Source: Streptomyces sp. NRRL WC-3626 (GTDB taxonomy: Bacteria; Actinomycetota; Actinomycetes; Streptomycetales; Streptomycetaceae). Taken from it: a stretch of DNA of 64,000 nucleotides. Below, piece after piece: positions 50,600-59,386 of this stretch (positions are counted from its first letter, which is position 1; the number at the start of each line of letters is the position of its first letter). The notes beneath the pieces are model-generated. The model searched no databases and had not been told where the DNA came from. It saw nothing but the letters and a program-made list of their open reading frames with translations. The stretch is from positions 520,594-584,593 of the forward strand of contig NZ_JOCA01000002.1 in the NCBI RefSeq assembly GCF_000718785.1. The letters are read 5' to 3'. The translations under genes and the position numbers were made by a program.

Positions 50600-51478
50600 C
50601 TACGGAAGCGGGGTCCCGCCCGTCGCGTTGACGATCTCGGCGGTGATGTACGACGCCTCCTGCGAGGCCAGGAAGACGTACGCCGGGGCCATCTCGGCCG
50701 GCTGGGCGGGACGCCCGATGGGCGCCTGCTTGCCGAACTCCGTGGTGTCCGGCAGGGTCGCCGGGATCAGCGGCGTCCACACCGGGCCCGGCGCCACGGC
50801 GTTGACCCGGATGCCCCGCTCGATCAGCATCTGCGCCAGCCCCTGGGTGAACGTGACGATGGCGCCCTTCGTGGTCGCGTAGTCCAGCAGGTGCGGGCTC
50901 GGCTTGTACGCCTGTACGGACGCCGAGTTGATGACGCTGCCGCCCTCCCGCATGTGCGGCACGGCCAGCTTGCACAGCCAGAACATGCCGTACAGGTTGG
51001 TGCGCATCACCCGGTCGAACTGCTCGGTGGAGATCGCCTCGATGCCGTCGGGCTGCGACATCTGGTACGCCGCGTTGTTCACCAGGATGTCGATCCGGCC
51101 GAACTCGGACACGGCGCGGTCGATCAACGCCCGGCAGTTCTCCTCCTCCCGCACGTCGCACGCGACCGGCACGGCGCGCCGGCCGGCCTCCTCCACCCAC
51201 CGGGCCGTCTCGGCGGCGTCGTCCTTCTCGCTGTCGAGATGCGTGAAGACCACGTCCGCGCCCTCACGGGCGAACGCCAGGGCGACCGCCCGGCCGATCC
51301 CGGAGTCCCCGCCCGTGATCACGGCCTTCCGGTCCGTCAGCCGGCCGCTGCCCCGGTAGGAGTCCTCCCCGTGGTCCGGCGGCGGGTCCATGGGCCCGGT
51401 CCAGCCGGGATGCGGCTGGTCCTGCGACGGGAAATCGGGGGCCGGGTGCTGCTCGACGGGATTGCGCTGTTCGGTCAC
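50600..51478 (-). CDS. SDR-family oxidoreductase (GolD/YhdG-like)
   Basis: 292 residues. A proline-rich N-terminus (VTEQRNPVEQHPAPDFPSQDQPHPGW, then PPDHGEDSYRGSGRL) typical of glucose-ribitol-type SDRs precedes the Rossmann fold (KAVITGGDSGIGRAVALAFAREG). NNAAYQ, NSASVQAYKPSPHLLDYATTKGA (Ser/Tyr/Lys catalysis) and PGPVWTPLIPATLP are all in order. Complete length. GTG at 51478 with GGGAG upstream. It is often stress-related (osmotic or glucose-ribitol dehydrogenase-like), but the substrate is not known. Confidence 0.93.
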   Translation of the reverse strand: MTEQRNPVEQHPAPDFPSQDQPHPGWTGPMDPPPDHGEDSYRGSGRLTDRKAVITGGDSGIGRAVALAFAREGADVVFTHLDSEKDDAAETARWVEEAGRRAVPVACDVREEENCRALIDRAVSEFGRIDILVNNAAYQMSQPDGIEAISTEQFDRVMRTNLYGMFWLCKLAVPHMREGGSVINSASVQAYKPSPHLLDYATTKGAIVTFTQGLAQMLIERGIRVNAVAPGPVWTPLIPATLPDTTEFGKQAPIGRPAQPAEMAPAYVFLASQEASYITAEIVNATGGTPLP

Positions 51479-51625
51479 GGTCACTCCCGTATCCGTGGAG
51501 GGGCGGTCGGTCCTCGCGTCCGACGGCGCGGGGCCGGCGGACTCCGACGCCGGGTACCCCGGCACCGCGTGTCCGATCCGGCGCGTCCGGCCGTGCCACC
51601 CGGACGGCCGGGAGCCCGGACGGGC

Positions 51626-52828
51626 TCAGTCCGTGCTCACCCGGCGGGTCGCGAAGCCGATGACGGTGGCCACCGCCGCCAGCACCGCCACGCTCGTCAG
51701 CGCGGCCGGCAGACTGAACCAGTCCGCCATGAAGCCGATCGCGGGCGGGCCGAGCAGCATGCCGCCGTAGCCCAGGGTGGAGGCGGTGGCGACCCCGCTC
51801 GGGCCGGCCAGCGCGCCGGCCCGCTCGACGGCCACGGGGAACAGGTTGGCGAGCCCGAGGCCGGTCACCGCGTAGCCGAACAGGGCCGCCCACAGGGTCG
51901 GCGCGAGCGCGCCCAGCAGCATGCCGGCCGCCGCGGTGGAACCGCCCACGAGCACCGTACGGGTCCGGCCCAGCCGTTCCAGCAGCGTCGTCCCCGAGAA
52001 CCGCCCGATCGTCATCGCGAGCGCGAACAGCGAGTACCCGACGGCCGCGGCGCCCGGCGACGCGTCGAGGTCCTCCTCCAGGTGGAGCGCGCCCCAGTCG
52101 GCCAGCGCCCCCTCGCCGTACGCCGTGCACAGGGCGATGAGCCCGAAGACGATCACCAGCGCGCGGGTACGGCGGTCGGGCCGGCGGGGTGCGCCGTCCC
52201 GCTCGGCGCGTCCCGCGTCCGCCGGGGTCAGCGGCTCGCACCGCATCAGCGCCCGCCCCGCGACCGCCGTCACGAGCAGTCCCACGACGGCGAGCCCCCA
52301 CAGATGCCGGGTGGGCGACAGCGAACCGGCCACCAGCGCGCCCAGCCCCGCGCCGACCATGCCGCCCAGACTGAACGCGGCGTGGAAGCTCGGCATGATG
52401 GGCCGCCTCAGCACGGCCACCAGATCGACGGCGGCGCTGTTGAAGGCGACGTTGATCCCGCCGTACGCCGCTCCGAACAGCAGCAGGACGACGCCGAGCG
52501 CGAGGGGGGAACGGGTCAGCGGCGGCAGACCCACGCTGAGGCAGAGCAGCACCGCGCAGACGACCGTGACGAGATGGCTGCCGTACCGGCGGCACAGGCG
52601 GCCGGTGAGCGTCATGGTGATCACGGCCCCGGCGGAGACACCGAGCAGGGCGAGCCCGAGGGTGCTCGCGGAGGCGCCGGTCTGTTCCTTGATGGCGGGG
52701 ATGCGCACCACCCAGCCGGCGAAGACGAAGCCGTCGAGGGCGAAGAACGCGGTCAGGGCGAGACGGAGTCGGACGAGGTCGGTACCCGGCACCACACCGT
52801 GCGAACGGGTTTTGTTTATTAGCGGCAC
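51626..52828 (-). CDS. MFS transporter
   Basis: 400 residues with 12 predicted helices in two 6-helix bundles. Marks include the loop GRLCRRYGSHL between helices 2 and 3, the central cytoplasmic loop (ADAGRAERDGAPRRPDRRTRAL), and GRFSGTTLLERLGRTR between helices 8 and 9. It looks like a sugar or drug exporter of the YbjJ-like group (large N-terminal VRIPAIKEQTGASASTLGLALLG). The annotated GTG at 52828 puts unusual AT-rich codons first (CCG CTA ATA AAC AAA); GTG 52795 or 52792 is also possible. Upstream region carries an odd hairpin (52868). Confidence 0.88.
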   Translation of the reverse strand: MPLINKTRSHGVVPGTDLVRLRLALTAFFALDGFVFAGWVVRIPAIKEQTGASASTLGLALLGVSAGAVITMTLTGRLCRRYGSHLVTVVCAVLLCLSVGLPPLTRSPLALGVVLLLFGAAYGGINVAFNSAAVDLVAVLRRPIMPSFHAAFSLGGMVGAGLGALVAGSLSPTRHLWGLAVVGLLVTAVAGRALMRCEPLTPADAGRAERDGAPRRPDRRTRALVIVFGLIALCTAYGEGALADWGALHLEEDLDASPGAAAVGYSLFALAMTIGRFSGTTLLERLGRTRTVLVGGSTAAAGMLLGALAPTLWAALFGYAVTGLGLANLFPVAVERAGALAGPSGVATASTLGYGGMLLGPPAIGFMADWFSLPAALTSVAVLAAVATVIGFATRRVSTD

Positions 52829-52867
52829 AAACTCAGGCTAGGCGGCGACACCGGACCGGGGCAAGAA

Positions 52868-52886
52868 GGGCCCTCGGCGAGGGCCC
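52868..52886. terminator. Hairpin GGGCCCTC-GGC-GAGGGCCC in a divergent promoter region
   Basis: A perfect 8-bp stem in the 218-bp space between the MFS gene and the secreted protein gene at 53047. Position between two outward-facing genes is unusual for a terminator; it may end a short transcript or act as an attenuator. Confidence 0.45.
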
Positions 52887-53046
52887 GGTGCGGCCGGTGT
52901 GCCGCCGGAGGAGTGGAGCGTTAACCCGTGTGAACGTCCCGGATGGTGGAGCCGGGTGCCATGAATGAGCGTGGACCACGCCGGAGAGCGGGACATTCGT
53001 GCTGACGAGGAGTCAGCTGCCCGGCCTCCCGTGGAAGGACTCTCAG

Positions 53047-53508
53047 ATGCGCTCTGCCCGCATGGTGCTCGCCATCGCGACGGCCACGGCGGCCCTCGCC
53101 ATCGCCGCGCCCGCAGCCTACGCCGACCACTCGGGCGAAGGGGACCACGACAAGTCTTCCTACAGCAAGGAGTACGACAAGGAGAGCAAGCACGACAAGC
53201 CGTACGGCGGGGTGCACACCGGCGGCGGGGCGCTGACCGCCGCGACCGAGGAGGACTGGGGCACCGCCAAGGACCCCAAGTACGACCCCGAGACGTACAA
53301 GGAGAAGGACGACTCGTCGAGCGAGGAGTCCTGGAGCGGCAAGCAGGACAAGGAGGGGAGCCACGAGAAGCCGCGCGGCGGGGTGCACACCGGTGGTGGC
53401 GGGCTCGCCGAGCCCGGAGTCACCGGGGGCGGCCTGGCCGCGCTGGCCGTCCTCGGTGCCGGCGCCTACGCGCTGCGCCGCAAGAAGGCCGCCGGCAGCG
53501 TGGCCTGA
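53047..53508 (+). CDS. Secreted repetitive protein with C-terminal anchor, candidate sortase substrate
   Basis: 153 residues. Signal peptide MRSARMVLAIATATAALAIAAPAAYA (cleavage near 26). The mature part is rich in Asp, Lys, Ser and Gly with two copies of a KP(Y/R)GGVHTGGG(A/G)L motif (after SKHDKPY and after SHEKPR). It ends in LAEPGVTGGG, a hydrophobic segment (LAALAVLGAGAYAL) and RRKKAAG. This three-part tail (sorting motif - TM - positive tail) is that of sortase substrates; the usual LAxTG or LPxTG motif is replaced by LAEPG. The class F sortase follows 104 bp downstream. GGAAGGA precedes the ATG. Confidence 0.75.
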   Translation: MRSARMVLAIATATAALAIAAPAAYADHSGEGDHDKSSYSKEYDKESKHDKPYGGVHTGGGALTAATEEDWGTAKDPKYDPETYKEKDDSSSEESWSGKQDKEGSHEKPRGGVHTGGGGLAEPGVTGGGLAALAVLGAGAYALRRKKAAGSVA

Positions 53509-53611
53509 GCCGTGTCCGGTGCCATAACGGGGCCGTCGTACGCGCCTGGCGCGTCACGACGGCCCCGCTCGCCCGTCCGTGTGCCGTGCCCGATTGAGGT
53601 GGTTCCCCCCG

Positions 53612-54307
53612 ATGCCGGCCAGTCCCTCTTCCCCCCTCGAAACCGAACAGCCGCCGCCGGCGAGGCGCCGGCTGCGCGCGATCATGACGGCGGTCTTCTG
53701 GAGCGGAGCCGGCGTGCTGCTGGCCGTGACGCTCATGGGCGGAGGCGAGACTCCCCCCGACGACGCCCACGGACCGCGCGCGGCGTCCGCGGTCTCCGCC
53801 GCACCGTCCCCCGCCGCGAGCGCGTCCGCCGCCGGCGAGCCCGCCGGTCCGCGTCTGGCCCGGTCCGAGCCGACCCGGCTGCTCATCCCCGCCATCGGCG
53901 TCGACGCCCCCTTCACGGACCTCGCCATCGACGCCAAGGGCCGGCTCGAGCCGCCGCCCGCCCACGACACCAACCTCGTCGGCTGGTACGCCAAGGGCGT
54001 CTCCCCGGGCGAACGCGGTACGGCGATCATCGCGGGTCACGTCGACACGGCGACGTCCGCGGCCGTGTTCGTGCGGCTCGGCGAACTGGAGAAGGGCGAC
54101 CGCTTCCGGGTGCTGCGCGCCGACGGCAGCAAAGCGACGTTCGTGGTCGACGAGACGGAGTCCTTCCCCAAGGACGACTTCCCCAACGAGCGCGTGTACG
54201 CCGACACCCCCGACGCCCAGGTGCGGCTCATCACCTGCTCGGGGTCGTACGACCATGCCGTCCGGGACTACACGGAGAACCTGGTGGTCTTCGCCCACCT
54301 GGTCTGA
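53612..54307 (+). CDS. Class F sortase
   Basis: 231 residues with one N-terminal transmembrane anchor (AIMTAVFWSGAGVLLAVTLM, ~24-43), an Ala/Ser/Pro linker and the sortase fold. Catalytic His143 (IIAGHVDTATSAAVF), Cys209 (LITCSG) and Arg218 (VRDYTENLVVFAHL) are present. Class F sortases of actinomycetes attach surface proteins to the cell wall; their sorting motifs are often unknown. The neighbouring gene 53047 has a sorting-like tail and is the natural substrate candidate. Confidence 0.95.
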   Translation: MPASPSSPLETEQPPPARRRLRAIMTAVFWSGAGVLLAVTLMGGGETPPDDAHGPRAASAVSAAPSPAASASAAGEPAGPRLARSEPTRLLIPAIGVDAPFTDLAIDAKGRLEPPPAHDTNLVGWYAKGVSPGERGTAIIAGHVDTATSAAVFVRLGELEKGDRFRVLRADGSKATFVVDETESFPKDDFPNERVYADTPDAQVRLITCSGSYDHAVRDYTENLVVFAHLV

Positions 54308-54319
54308 GCCGGAGCCGGG

Positions 54320-54355
54320 GCTGCCCGGAAGGCGGGAGGGTGCCTTCCGGGCAGC
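54320..54355. terminator. Bidirectional hairpin terminator
   Basis: Perfect 14-bp arms (GCTGCCCGGAAGGC and GCCTTCCGGGCAGC) with an 8-nt loop between the convergent sortase and mannanase genes. Confidence 0.8.
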
Positions 54356-54361
54356 GGTCGG

Positions 54362-55999
54362 TCAGGCCACCGAACAGCCGGCGCCGTTGAGGGTGAACGC
54401 GGTGGGGCTGGGGTTGGTGCCGGTCCGCGAGGCGGTGAAGCCGAGGCTGACCGAGCCGGACGCGGGGATCGCCGCGGTGTAGGAGGCGGCGGTCACGCTG
54501 ACGTCGGTGCCGCTCTGCGCCGGGGTGCCGCCCCACATGTTGGTGATCCGCTGATCGGCGGGGAAGGCCCAGGCCAGCGTCCAGCCGTTGATCGCCGAGC
54601 TGCCCGTGTTGCGGACCGTGACCTCGCCCTGGAATCCGCCGGGCCACTCGCTCGTCACCCGGTAGCGGATCTCGCAGGCCCCCGTGGCGGAACCGGGGGA
54701 GGTGGTGACCGTGACCGTGGCGGAGCGCTGCGAGCGGTTGCCGGCGGCGTCCCGGGCGTAGACGGCGAAGGTGTAGGACGTGTCCGGGGAGAGGCCGGTG
54801 ACGGTGGCGGAGGTGCCGGCCGTCGTGGTGACGGCGCTCTCCTGACCGCCGCTGATCCGCACCACGTCATAGCCGGTGACGCCGCTCGCGTCGGTGGCGG
54901 CGCCCCAGGTGAGGGTCGCGGACGAGGAACTCACCGCCGAGGCGCTCGGGGTGCCGGGAGCGGTCGGGGCCGTGGTGTCGTCGTTCGACCCGGAGCCGTA
55001 GACCGCGGCCTCCTCGGACGTGGCGGCGATCCCGTTCGCCCCCTCGAAGATCCGCCGACCCCAGCTGGTCAGCTGGTTCGGGTCGAAGCTCGTGACCATG
55101 TCCAGGTACTCGACACCGCCGCCGTTGCCGCTCCAGGACCAGCCGAGATAGCCGAGGCCCAACTGCTGGGTGACGGCCAGGATGGTGTCCTCGTCCGGGT
55201 TGCCGTCGGAGTGGTCGTGGCCGAACTCACCGACCACGATGGGGAGTTTCGCGGAGACGAAGCGCCCCAGATAGTCGCTGATCTCGGCGGCCGTGTCGAA
55301 GACGCCGTACATGTGGATGGAGAAGACCGTGTTGGCGTCCGGGTCGGCGGCGAAGACCGAGGCCGCGTTGTCGCGCATCGTGAACGCCCAGTCCTGGCCC
55401 CAGTTGGGGGCGTCGACCATCAGCGTGTGGTCGAACCCGGCGTTGCGCAGCTTCTGGATCGCCGCCTTCGTGTCGGCCGTCCAGGCGGTGTAGTTCGTGT
55501 TGCCGTACGGCTCGTTGCCGATGTTGACGATGACATGGTCCTCCTGGCCGGCGAGGGCGCTTTGGACACCGATCCAGTAGTCGGCGGCCTGGGACAGGGT
55601 GGCCGCTCCGCTCTGCTCGCCGTAGCCGGTGGTGTCGTGCACCTCCAGGACGCAGATCAGCCGGTTCTGCTTGCACTGCGCCACGACATTCGCCACGTCG
55701 GAGGCGTCGTTGCGGGTCCAGCGCTGGCCGCTCGCGAGGACCACCCGCACGGTGTTGGCGCCCTTGGCCTTGATGTGCGCCAGCGAGCTGATCCGGTCGG
55801 GGTACCAGGTGTGCGCGTGGTTGACACCGCGCATCACGAAGTCGTTCCCGGACGCCTCCAGGAGGCGGCCGTTCTCCACCCGGAACCCGGTGGGCGCCGC
55901 GTGTGCCGGAGTGGCGAGGGCGAGGAGGGGGAGCAGGAGCCCCAGGACGGCGGCGAGGAGGCCGACGGCTCGTGGGGAGTCGGGCGTACGGGGTCTCAT
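54362..55999 (-). CDS. Secreted endo-beta-1,4-mannanase, GH5_8 - FN3 - CBM2
   Basis: 545 residues. Signal peptide to about residue 34. The catalytic part (35-~335) matches Streptomyces GH5 subfamily 8 mannanases: FVMRGVNHAHTWYPDRI, CVLEVHDTTGYGEQSG, VNIGNEPYGN with acid/base Glu163, FSIHMYGVFD and VVGEFGHDHSDGNPDED with nucleophile Glu258. A linker, one fibronectin type III domain (~345-435) and a family 2 carbohydrate-binding module (~445-545) follow. It cleaves mannan or glucomannan, with the CBM2 tethering it to cellulose. It is 67 bp downstream of the SGNH esterase and probably in the same CebR-controlled operon. Confidence 0.92.
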   Translation of the reverse strand: MRPRTPDSPRAVGLLAAVLGLLLPLLALATPAHAAPTGFRVENGRLLEASGNDFVMRGVNHAHTWYPDRISSLAHIKAKGANTVRVVLASGQRWTRNDASDVANVVAQCKQNRLICVLEVHDTTGYGEQSGAATLSQAADYWIGVQSALAGQEDHVIVNIGNEPYGNTNYTAWTADTKAAIQKLRNAGFDHTLMVDAPNWGQDWAFTMRDNAASVFAADPDANTVFSIHMYGVFDTAAEISDYLGRFVSAKLPIVVGEFGHDHSDGNPDEDTILAVTQQLGLGYLGWSWSGNGGGVEYLDMVTSFDPNQLTSWGRRIFEGANGIAATSEEAAVYGSGSNDDTTAPTAPGTPSASAVSSSSATLTWGAATDASGVTGYDVVRISGGQESAVTTTAGTSATVTGLSPDTSYTFAVYARDAAGNRSQRSATVTVTTSPGSATGACEIRYRVTSEWPGGFQGEVTVRNTGSSAINGWTLAWAFPADQRITNMWGGTPAQSGTDVSVTAASYTAAIPASGSVSLGFTASRTGTNPSPTAFTLNGAGCSVA

Positions 56000-56066
56000 G
56001 GCGGCTCCAGTGGGGGTGCGGTCGTTGTCTGCGGTGCGAGGGTGGCCGTGCGGTGTTCTCCGTCCG

Positions 56067-57176
56067 TCAGGAGGTGGCCGCGCAGTCGACGGTCGCCGTC
56101 GGGGCGGCGGAGGTTGCCGGGGTGGTGGCGATGAAACCGAAGGCGGTGCTCGCGTCGGGGGCGAGCGTCCCGTTCCAGCTCGCGTTGGTGACGGTGGCCG
56201 TGCCGTCGGCGGTGGTGCCGAGGGTGCCGTTCCAGAGCTGGTTCACCCGGGCGCCGTCGGCCGGTACGACCGTCACCGTCCAGCCCGTGAGGGGTGCGGC
56301 GGAGGTGTTGCGTACCGTCACCTCGGCCTGGTAGCCGCCCTGCCAGGTGGACACGGCCCGGAAGGACGCGGTGCAGGTGGCGTCACCGGGCTCGGTCGGG
56401 TCGTCCGGGTCGTCCGGGTCCTCGGGGTCGTTGGGGACGCCCGCGTCCAGGATCGCGTCCAGGGCCGGGAACCAACGTGCGGCGATCTTGACGTTGCCGG
56501 CGTCGTTCGGGTGCACGCCGTCGTAGGTGTCGGTGGCCGTGTCGAAGCCCGTCCACTGGTCGACCACGGTCACCGGGGAACGGCCGGTGCCCGTCGCCGC
56601 CGCCCACGCGGGGATCCTGGCGTTGAAGTCGACCACACGCTGGGCGCAGGCGGCACATGTGCTCGGGTTCATCGGGATGATCTGTGCGACGAGCACCCGC
56701 ATGTCCGGGTTGGACTCCCGCATCTGACCCACGAGCTTGGTGTAGGCGGCGAGGATGCGGTCGGGGGCCAGGCCGCTCCAGACGTCATTGGTGCCGAAGT
56801 GCATGACAACGATGTCCGGCCGGGTCGCCGACAGCCGTGCGGGCAGCAGGTTCTGGTCGGCGACGTTGGTGACCAGTTCGCCGCCGTGTCCCTCGTTGTC
56901 GCCGTCGTGCGCCACGCCGCAGCCCTGAGCGGGCAGCGTGCCGACGAAGTCGATGTCCGTGTGCCCGGCGTCCACCAGCCGGTTCCACAGCAGGGCCCGC
57001 CAGCAGCCCGGCGACCCGGTGATGGAGTCGCCCAGCGGCATGACGCGGACCGGGTCGGCCGCGGCCGGTGCGGCCGTCGCGCCCGGCGCGAGGATCAGCC
57101 CGAGGGGGAGGAGCAGGGCGGCCAGCAGGCCGAGGAGCGGAAGCGTGCGTAAGCGTAAGAGGCGGGTGTCGCGCAT
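56067..57176 (-). CDS. Secreted SGNH/GDSL hydrolase (acetyl-ester-type) with CBM2
   Basis: 369 residues. Signal peptide (LRTLPLLGLLAALLLPLGLILAPGATA, to ~36). SGNH blocks: RVMPLGDSITGSPGCW (Ser nucleophile), the Gly block around DGDNEGHGGELV, FGTNDVW (Asn), and DGVHPNDAGN (Asp-His). A Pro/Asp linker (EDPDDPDDPTEPGD) joins a C-terminal CBM2 (~267-369). The type resembles CE3-like acetylxylan esterases, which deacetylate hemicellulose. First gene of the minus-strand pair with the mannanase. GGGGAAACC precedes the ATG; a perfect CebR palindrome lies 23 bp upstream. Confidence 0.9.
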   Translation of the reverse strand: MRDTRLLRLRTLPLLGLLAALLLPLGLILAPGATAAPAAADPVRVMPLGDSITGSPGCWRALLWNRLVDAGHTDIDFVGTLPAQGCGVAHDGDNEGHGGELVTNVADQNLLPARLSATRPDIVVMHFGTNDVWSGLAPDRILAAYTKLVGQMRESNPDMRVLVAQIIPMNPSTCAACAQRVVDFNARIPAWAAATGTGRSPVTVVDQWTGFDTATDTYDGVHPNDAGNVKIAARWFPALDAILDAGVPNDPEDPDDPDDPTEPGDATCTASFRAVSTWQGGYQAEVTVRNTSAAPLTGWTVTVVPADGARVNQLWNGTLGTTADGTATVTNASWNGTLAPDASTAFGFIATTPATSAAPTATVDCAATS

Positions 57177-57198
57177 GGTTTCCCCTTCCCTGATGAGG

Positions 57199-57212
57199 TG
57201 GGAGCGCTCCCA
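57199..57212. promoter_or_regulatory. CebR operator, perfect palindrome TGGGAGCGCTCCCA
   Basis: This 14-bp site equals the CebR consensus known from several Streptomyces species, in which CebR (LacI family) represses cellulose-use genes until cellobiose or cellotriose appears. It lies 23-36 bp upstream of the esterase start, covering the probable transcription start. Confidence 0.9.
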
Positions 57213-57238
57213 TGCGGGACATCAAGCCACTGTTGTCA

Positions 57239-57250
57239 TTGACGCGTCAA
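57239..57250. promoter_or_regulatory. Palindrome TTGACGCGTCAA, possible promoter -35 element
   Basis: A perfect 12-bp palindrome 63-74 bp upstream of the esterase start. It carries TTGACG (-35-like) on both strands, and on the minus strand it is followed at about 18 nt by CTTGAT. The CebR site would then lie just downstream of the promoter. Confidence 0.45.
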
Positions 57251-57296
57251 GAGCTTGGACGTGATTGCGACCGCGGCGCCGTGGCGTCCGCACGCC

Positions 57297-57329
57297 GTCG
57301 GGGCGCGGCCCGACGAGCCGCGCCCCGAC
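57297..57329 (-). terminator. Hairpin terminator of the tctCBA operon
   Basis: Perfect 13-bp arms (GTCGGGGCGCGGC and GCCGCGCCCCGAC) with a 7-nt loop, 20-50 bp beyond the tctA stop. Confidence 0.8.
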
Positions 57330-57348
57330 CGGCGAATCACGCGTTCGA

Positions 57349-58842
57349 TCAGGTCCGGGCGCCCTTGCGGGGCAGCGCCTTGCGCACCAGCGGCCAGGCC
57401 AGCAGCAGCACCACGACCGCGTAAACAATCACCGAGAACGGCGTGTCGACCAGACCCGTGACGCTGCCGTCGCTGATCTGCAGGGCGCGGCGCAACTGCT
57501 GTTCGGCCGCCGGGCCGAGGATGACCCCGATGATCGCGGGCAGCACCGGCAGACCGTACCGCCGCATCCCGAAGCCGATCAGACCGATGATCAGCAGGAT
57601 CACCAGGTCGATCACCTCACCGCCGACCGCGTACGCGCCCACCGCCGCGAAGAACATGATCCCGGCGTAGAGGTACGGCCGCGGGATGCGCAAGAGCTTC
57701 GCCCACACCGGCGCCAGCGGCAGGTTGAGGGCGAGCAGCAGCACCATGCCGACGAACAGCGAGGCGATCAGGCCCCACACCAGGTCCGGTTCGCGCTCGA
57801 AGAGCAGCGGGCCCGGCTGGATGCCGTACTGCTGGAACGCGGCCAGCATCACCGCCGCGACCGCCGTCGTCGGCAGGCCCAGGGTGAGCATGGACACCAG
57901 CGTGCCCGCCGCCGAGGCCGACGCCGCCGACTCCGGACCCGCGACCCCCTCGATGGCGCCCTTGCCCCACTCGTCCTTGTGCTTCGACAGCCGCTTCTCC
58001 GTGACGTACGACAGGAAGGTCGGGATCTCCGCGCCGCCCGCCGGGATCGCGCCGAACGGGAAGCCGATGAACGGGCCGCGCGCCCAGGACTTCCAGGTGC
58101 GCCGCACATCGGCGCGGCCCAGCCACGGCCGGCCCACCGGAATCGGGTCCGGCGGCCGGCGTCGCAGATGCGCCGCGACCCACAGCGCCTCACCGATGGC
58201 GAACAGGCCCACCGCGACGATCACCACGTCGACACCGTCGGCGAGTTGCAGCGAGCCGAACGTCAGCCGCTGCTGTCCCGTCATCTGGTCCAGGCCCACC
58301 AGCCCGATCGTCAGCCCGATCAGCAGCGAGGCCAGGCCCCGGATCCGGGACGAACCGAGCACCGATGTCACGGCGATGAACGCCAGCACCATGATGGCGA
58401 AGTAGTCCGGGGCGCCGATGTCCACCGCCAGATCCGCGACCGTCGGCGCCAGCACCACCAGCAGGACCGTGCCCACCATGCCGCCCGCGAAGTGCCCGAT
58501 GGCGGCGGCCGCGAGGGCCTGCGCGCCACGCCCCGACTTGGCCATGGGGTTGCCCTCCATGGCCGCGACCACGGCGGCGCTCTCACCGGGTGTGTTCAGC
58601 AGGATCGACGTCGTCGAACCGCCGAACATCGCGCCGTAGTAGATCCCGGCGAACATGATGAACGCGCCGGTCGGTTCGAGTCCGTACGTCACCGGCAGCA
58701 GCAGCGCCACCGCCATCGCCGGGCCGATGCCGGGCAGCACACCGATCGCCGTGCCGAGCAGCACACCCACGGCGGCCCAGAGCAAATTGAGCGGGGTGAG
58801 GGCCGTACCGAAGCCGTCCAGAAGGGAGTTGAGGGCGTTCAT
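57349..58842 (-). CDS. tctA: Tripartite tricarboxylate transporter, large permease subunit TctA
   Basis: 497 residues with about 11-12 transmembrane helices. TctA signatures are present: [98 protein letters not shown] and [36 protein letters not shown]. It forms the channel of a secondary transporter for tricarboxylates or similar anions with TctB and TctC. It starts one base after the tctB stop (TGACATG). Confidence 0.96.
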   Translation of the reverse strand: MNALNSLLDGFGTALTPLNLLWAAVGVLLGTAIGVLPGIGPAMAVALLLPVTYGLEPTGAFIMFAGIYYGAMFGGSTTSILLNTPGESAAVVAAMEGNPMAKSGRGAQALAAAAIGHFAGGMVGTVLLVVLAPTVADLAVDIGAPDYFAIMVLAFIAVTSVLGSSRIRGLASLLIGLTIGLVGLDQMTGQQRLTFGSLQLADGVDVVIVAVGLFAIGEALWVAAHLRRRPPDPIPVGRPWLGRADVRRTWKSWARGPFIGFPFGAIPAGGAEIPTFLSYVTEKRLSKHKDEWGKGAIEGVAGPESAASASAAGTLVSMLTLGLPTTAVAAVMLAAFQQYGIQPGPLLFEREPDLVWGLIASLFVGMVLLLALNLPLAPVWAKLLRIPRPYLYAGIMFFAAVGAYAVGGEVIDLVILLIIGLIGFGMRRYGLPVLPAIIGVILGPAAEQQLRRALQISDGSVTGLVDTPFSVIVYAVVVLLLAWPLVRKALPRKGART

Positions 58843-58843
58843 G

Positions 58844-59386
58844 TCACAGCACTCCCATCAGCGGACCGCCGGGCAGCGGTACTCCGAGCAGGTTGTTGAA
58901 CACGGCGTAGGTGACGAAGGAGACCACCGCCGCGATCAGCGGGTCGCGGTCGGTTCTGCGGCTGCCGAGGGCGAAGGCCGCGCCCCAGAAGAGCAGCGCG
59001 CCCGCGACGGGGAAACCGAGCGGCTCGATGAGCACCGCGGACCCCAGGAACACGCCCGTCAGCAGCAACACCGTGCGCCAGTCGGCGGGTTCGGACAGAT
59101 CGACGTCCTCGCCGGTCTCGGCCTGTCCCCGGCCCCCGCGCAGCACGTCGACGGCGAGCAGCGCGGCGATGACGAGCAGACCGGCGCCGACCACGACCGG
59201 CACGGTCTTCGGGCCGACCGGCCCGCGCTGCGTGATGTCGACGTCCATGGTGAGTGCGTCGGTGAGGACGAGCACACCGAGGGCCAGCAGCAGGACGCAG
59301 ACGCCGAGTTCGGAGTGGTCGCGGAGCCAGGTGCGGCGTTCCCCCGTGGGGGCGGGGGTGCTGTCGTCGGTGGTCGGCGTCGTCAC
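58844..59386 (-). CDS. tctB: Tripartite tricarboxylate transporter, small permease subunit TctB
   Basis: 180 residues with four transmembrane helices ([105 protein letters not shown]). The LPLG-like ending is typical of TctB. It stabilises or assists TctA. GTG at 59386 overlaps the TctC stop (GTGA); stop and tctA start are nearly contiguous, so tctCBA is one operon. Confidence 0.93.
   Translation of the reverse strand: MTTPTTDDSTPAPTGERRTWLRDHSELGVCVLLLALGVLVLTDALTMDVDITQRGPVGPKTVPVVVGAGLLVIAALLAVDVLRGGRGQAETGEDVDLSEPADWRTVLLLTGVFLGSAVLIEPLGFPVAGALLFWGAAFALGSRRTDRDPLIAAVVSFVTYAVFNNLLGVPLPGGPLMGVL

Noticed and set aside
51612..51627. GAGCCCG-GA-CGGGCTC as a terminator of the MFS gene
   Set aside because: It overlaps the MFS stop codon and has a loop too short for a stable hairpin, so it was not listed.
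52961..53005. Very short frame (MNERGPRRR...) in the leader of the secreted protein gene
   Set aside because: 14 codons with a poorly spaced Shine-Dalgarno and no supporting conservation; it may be chance.
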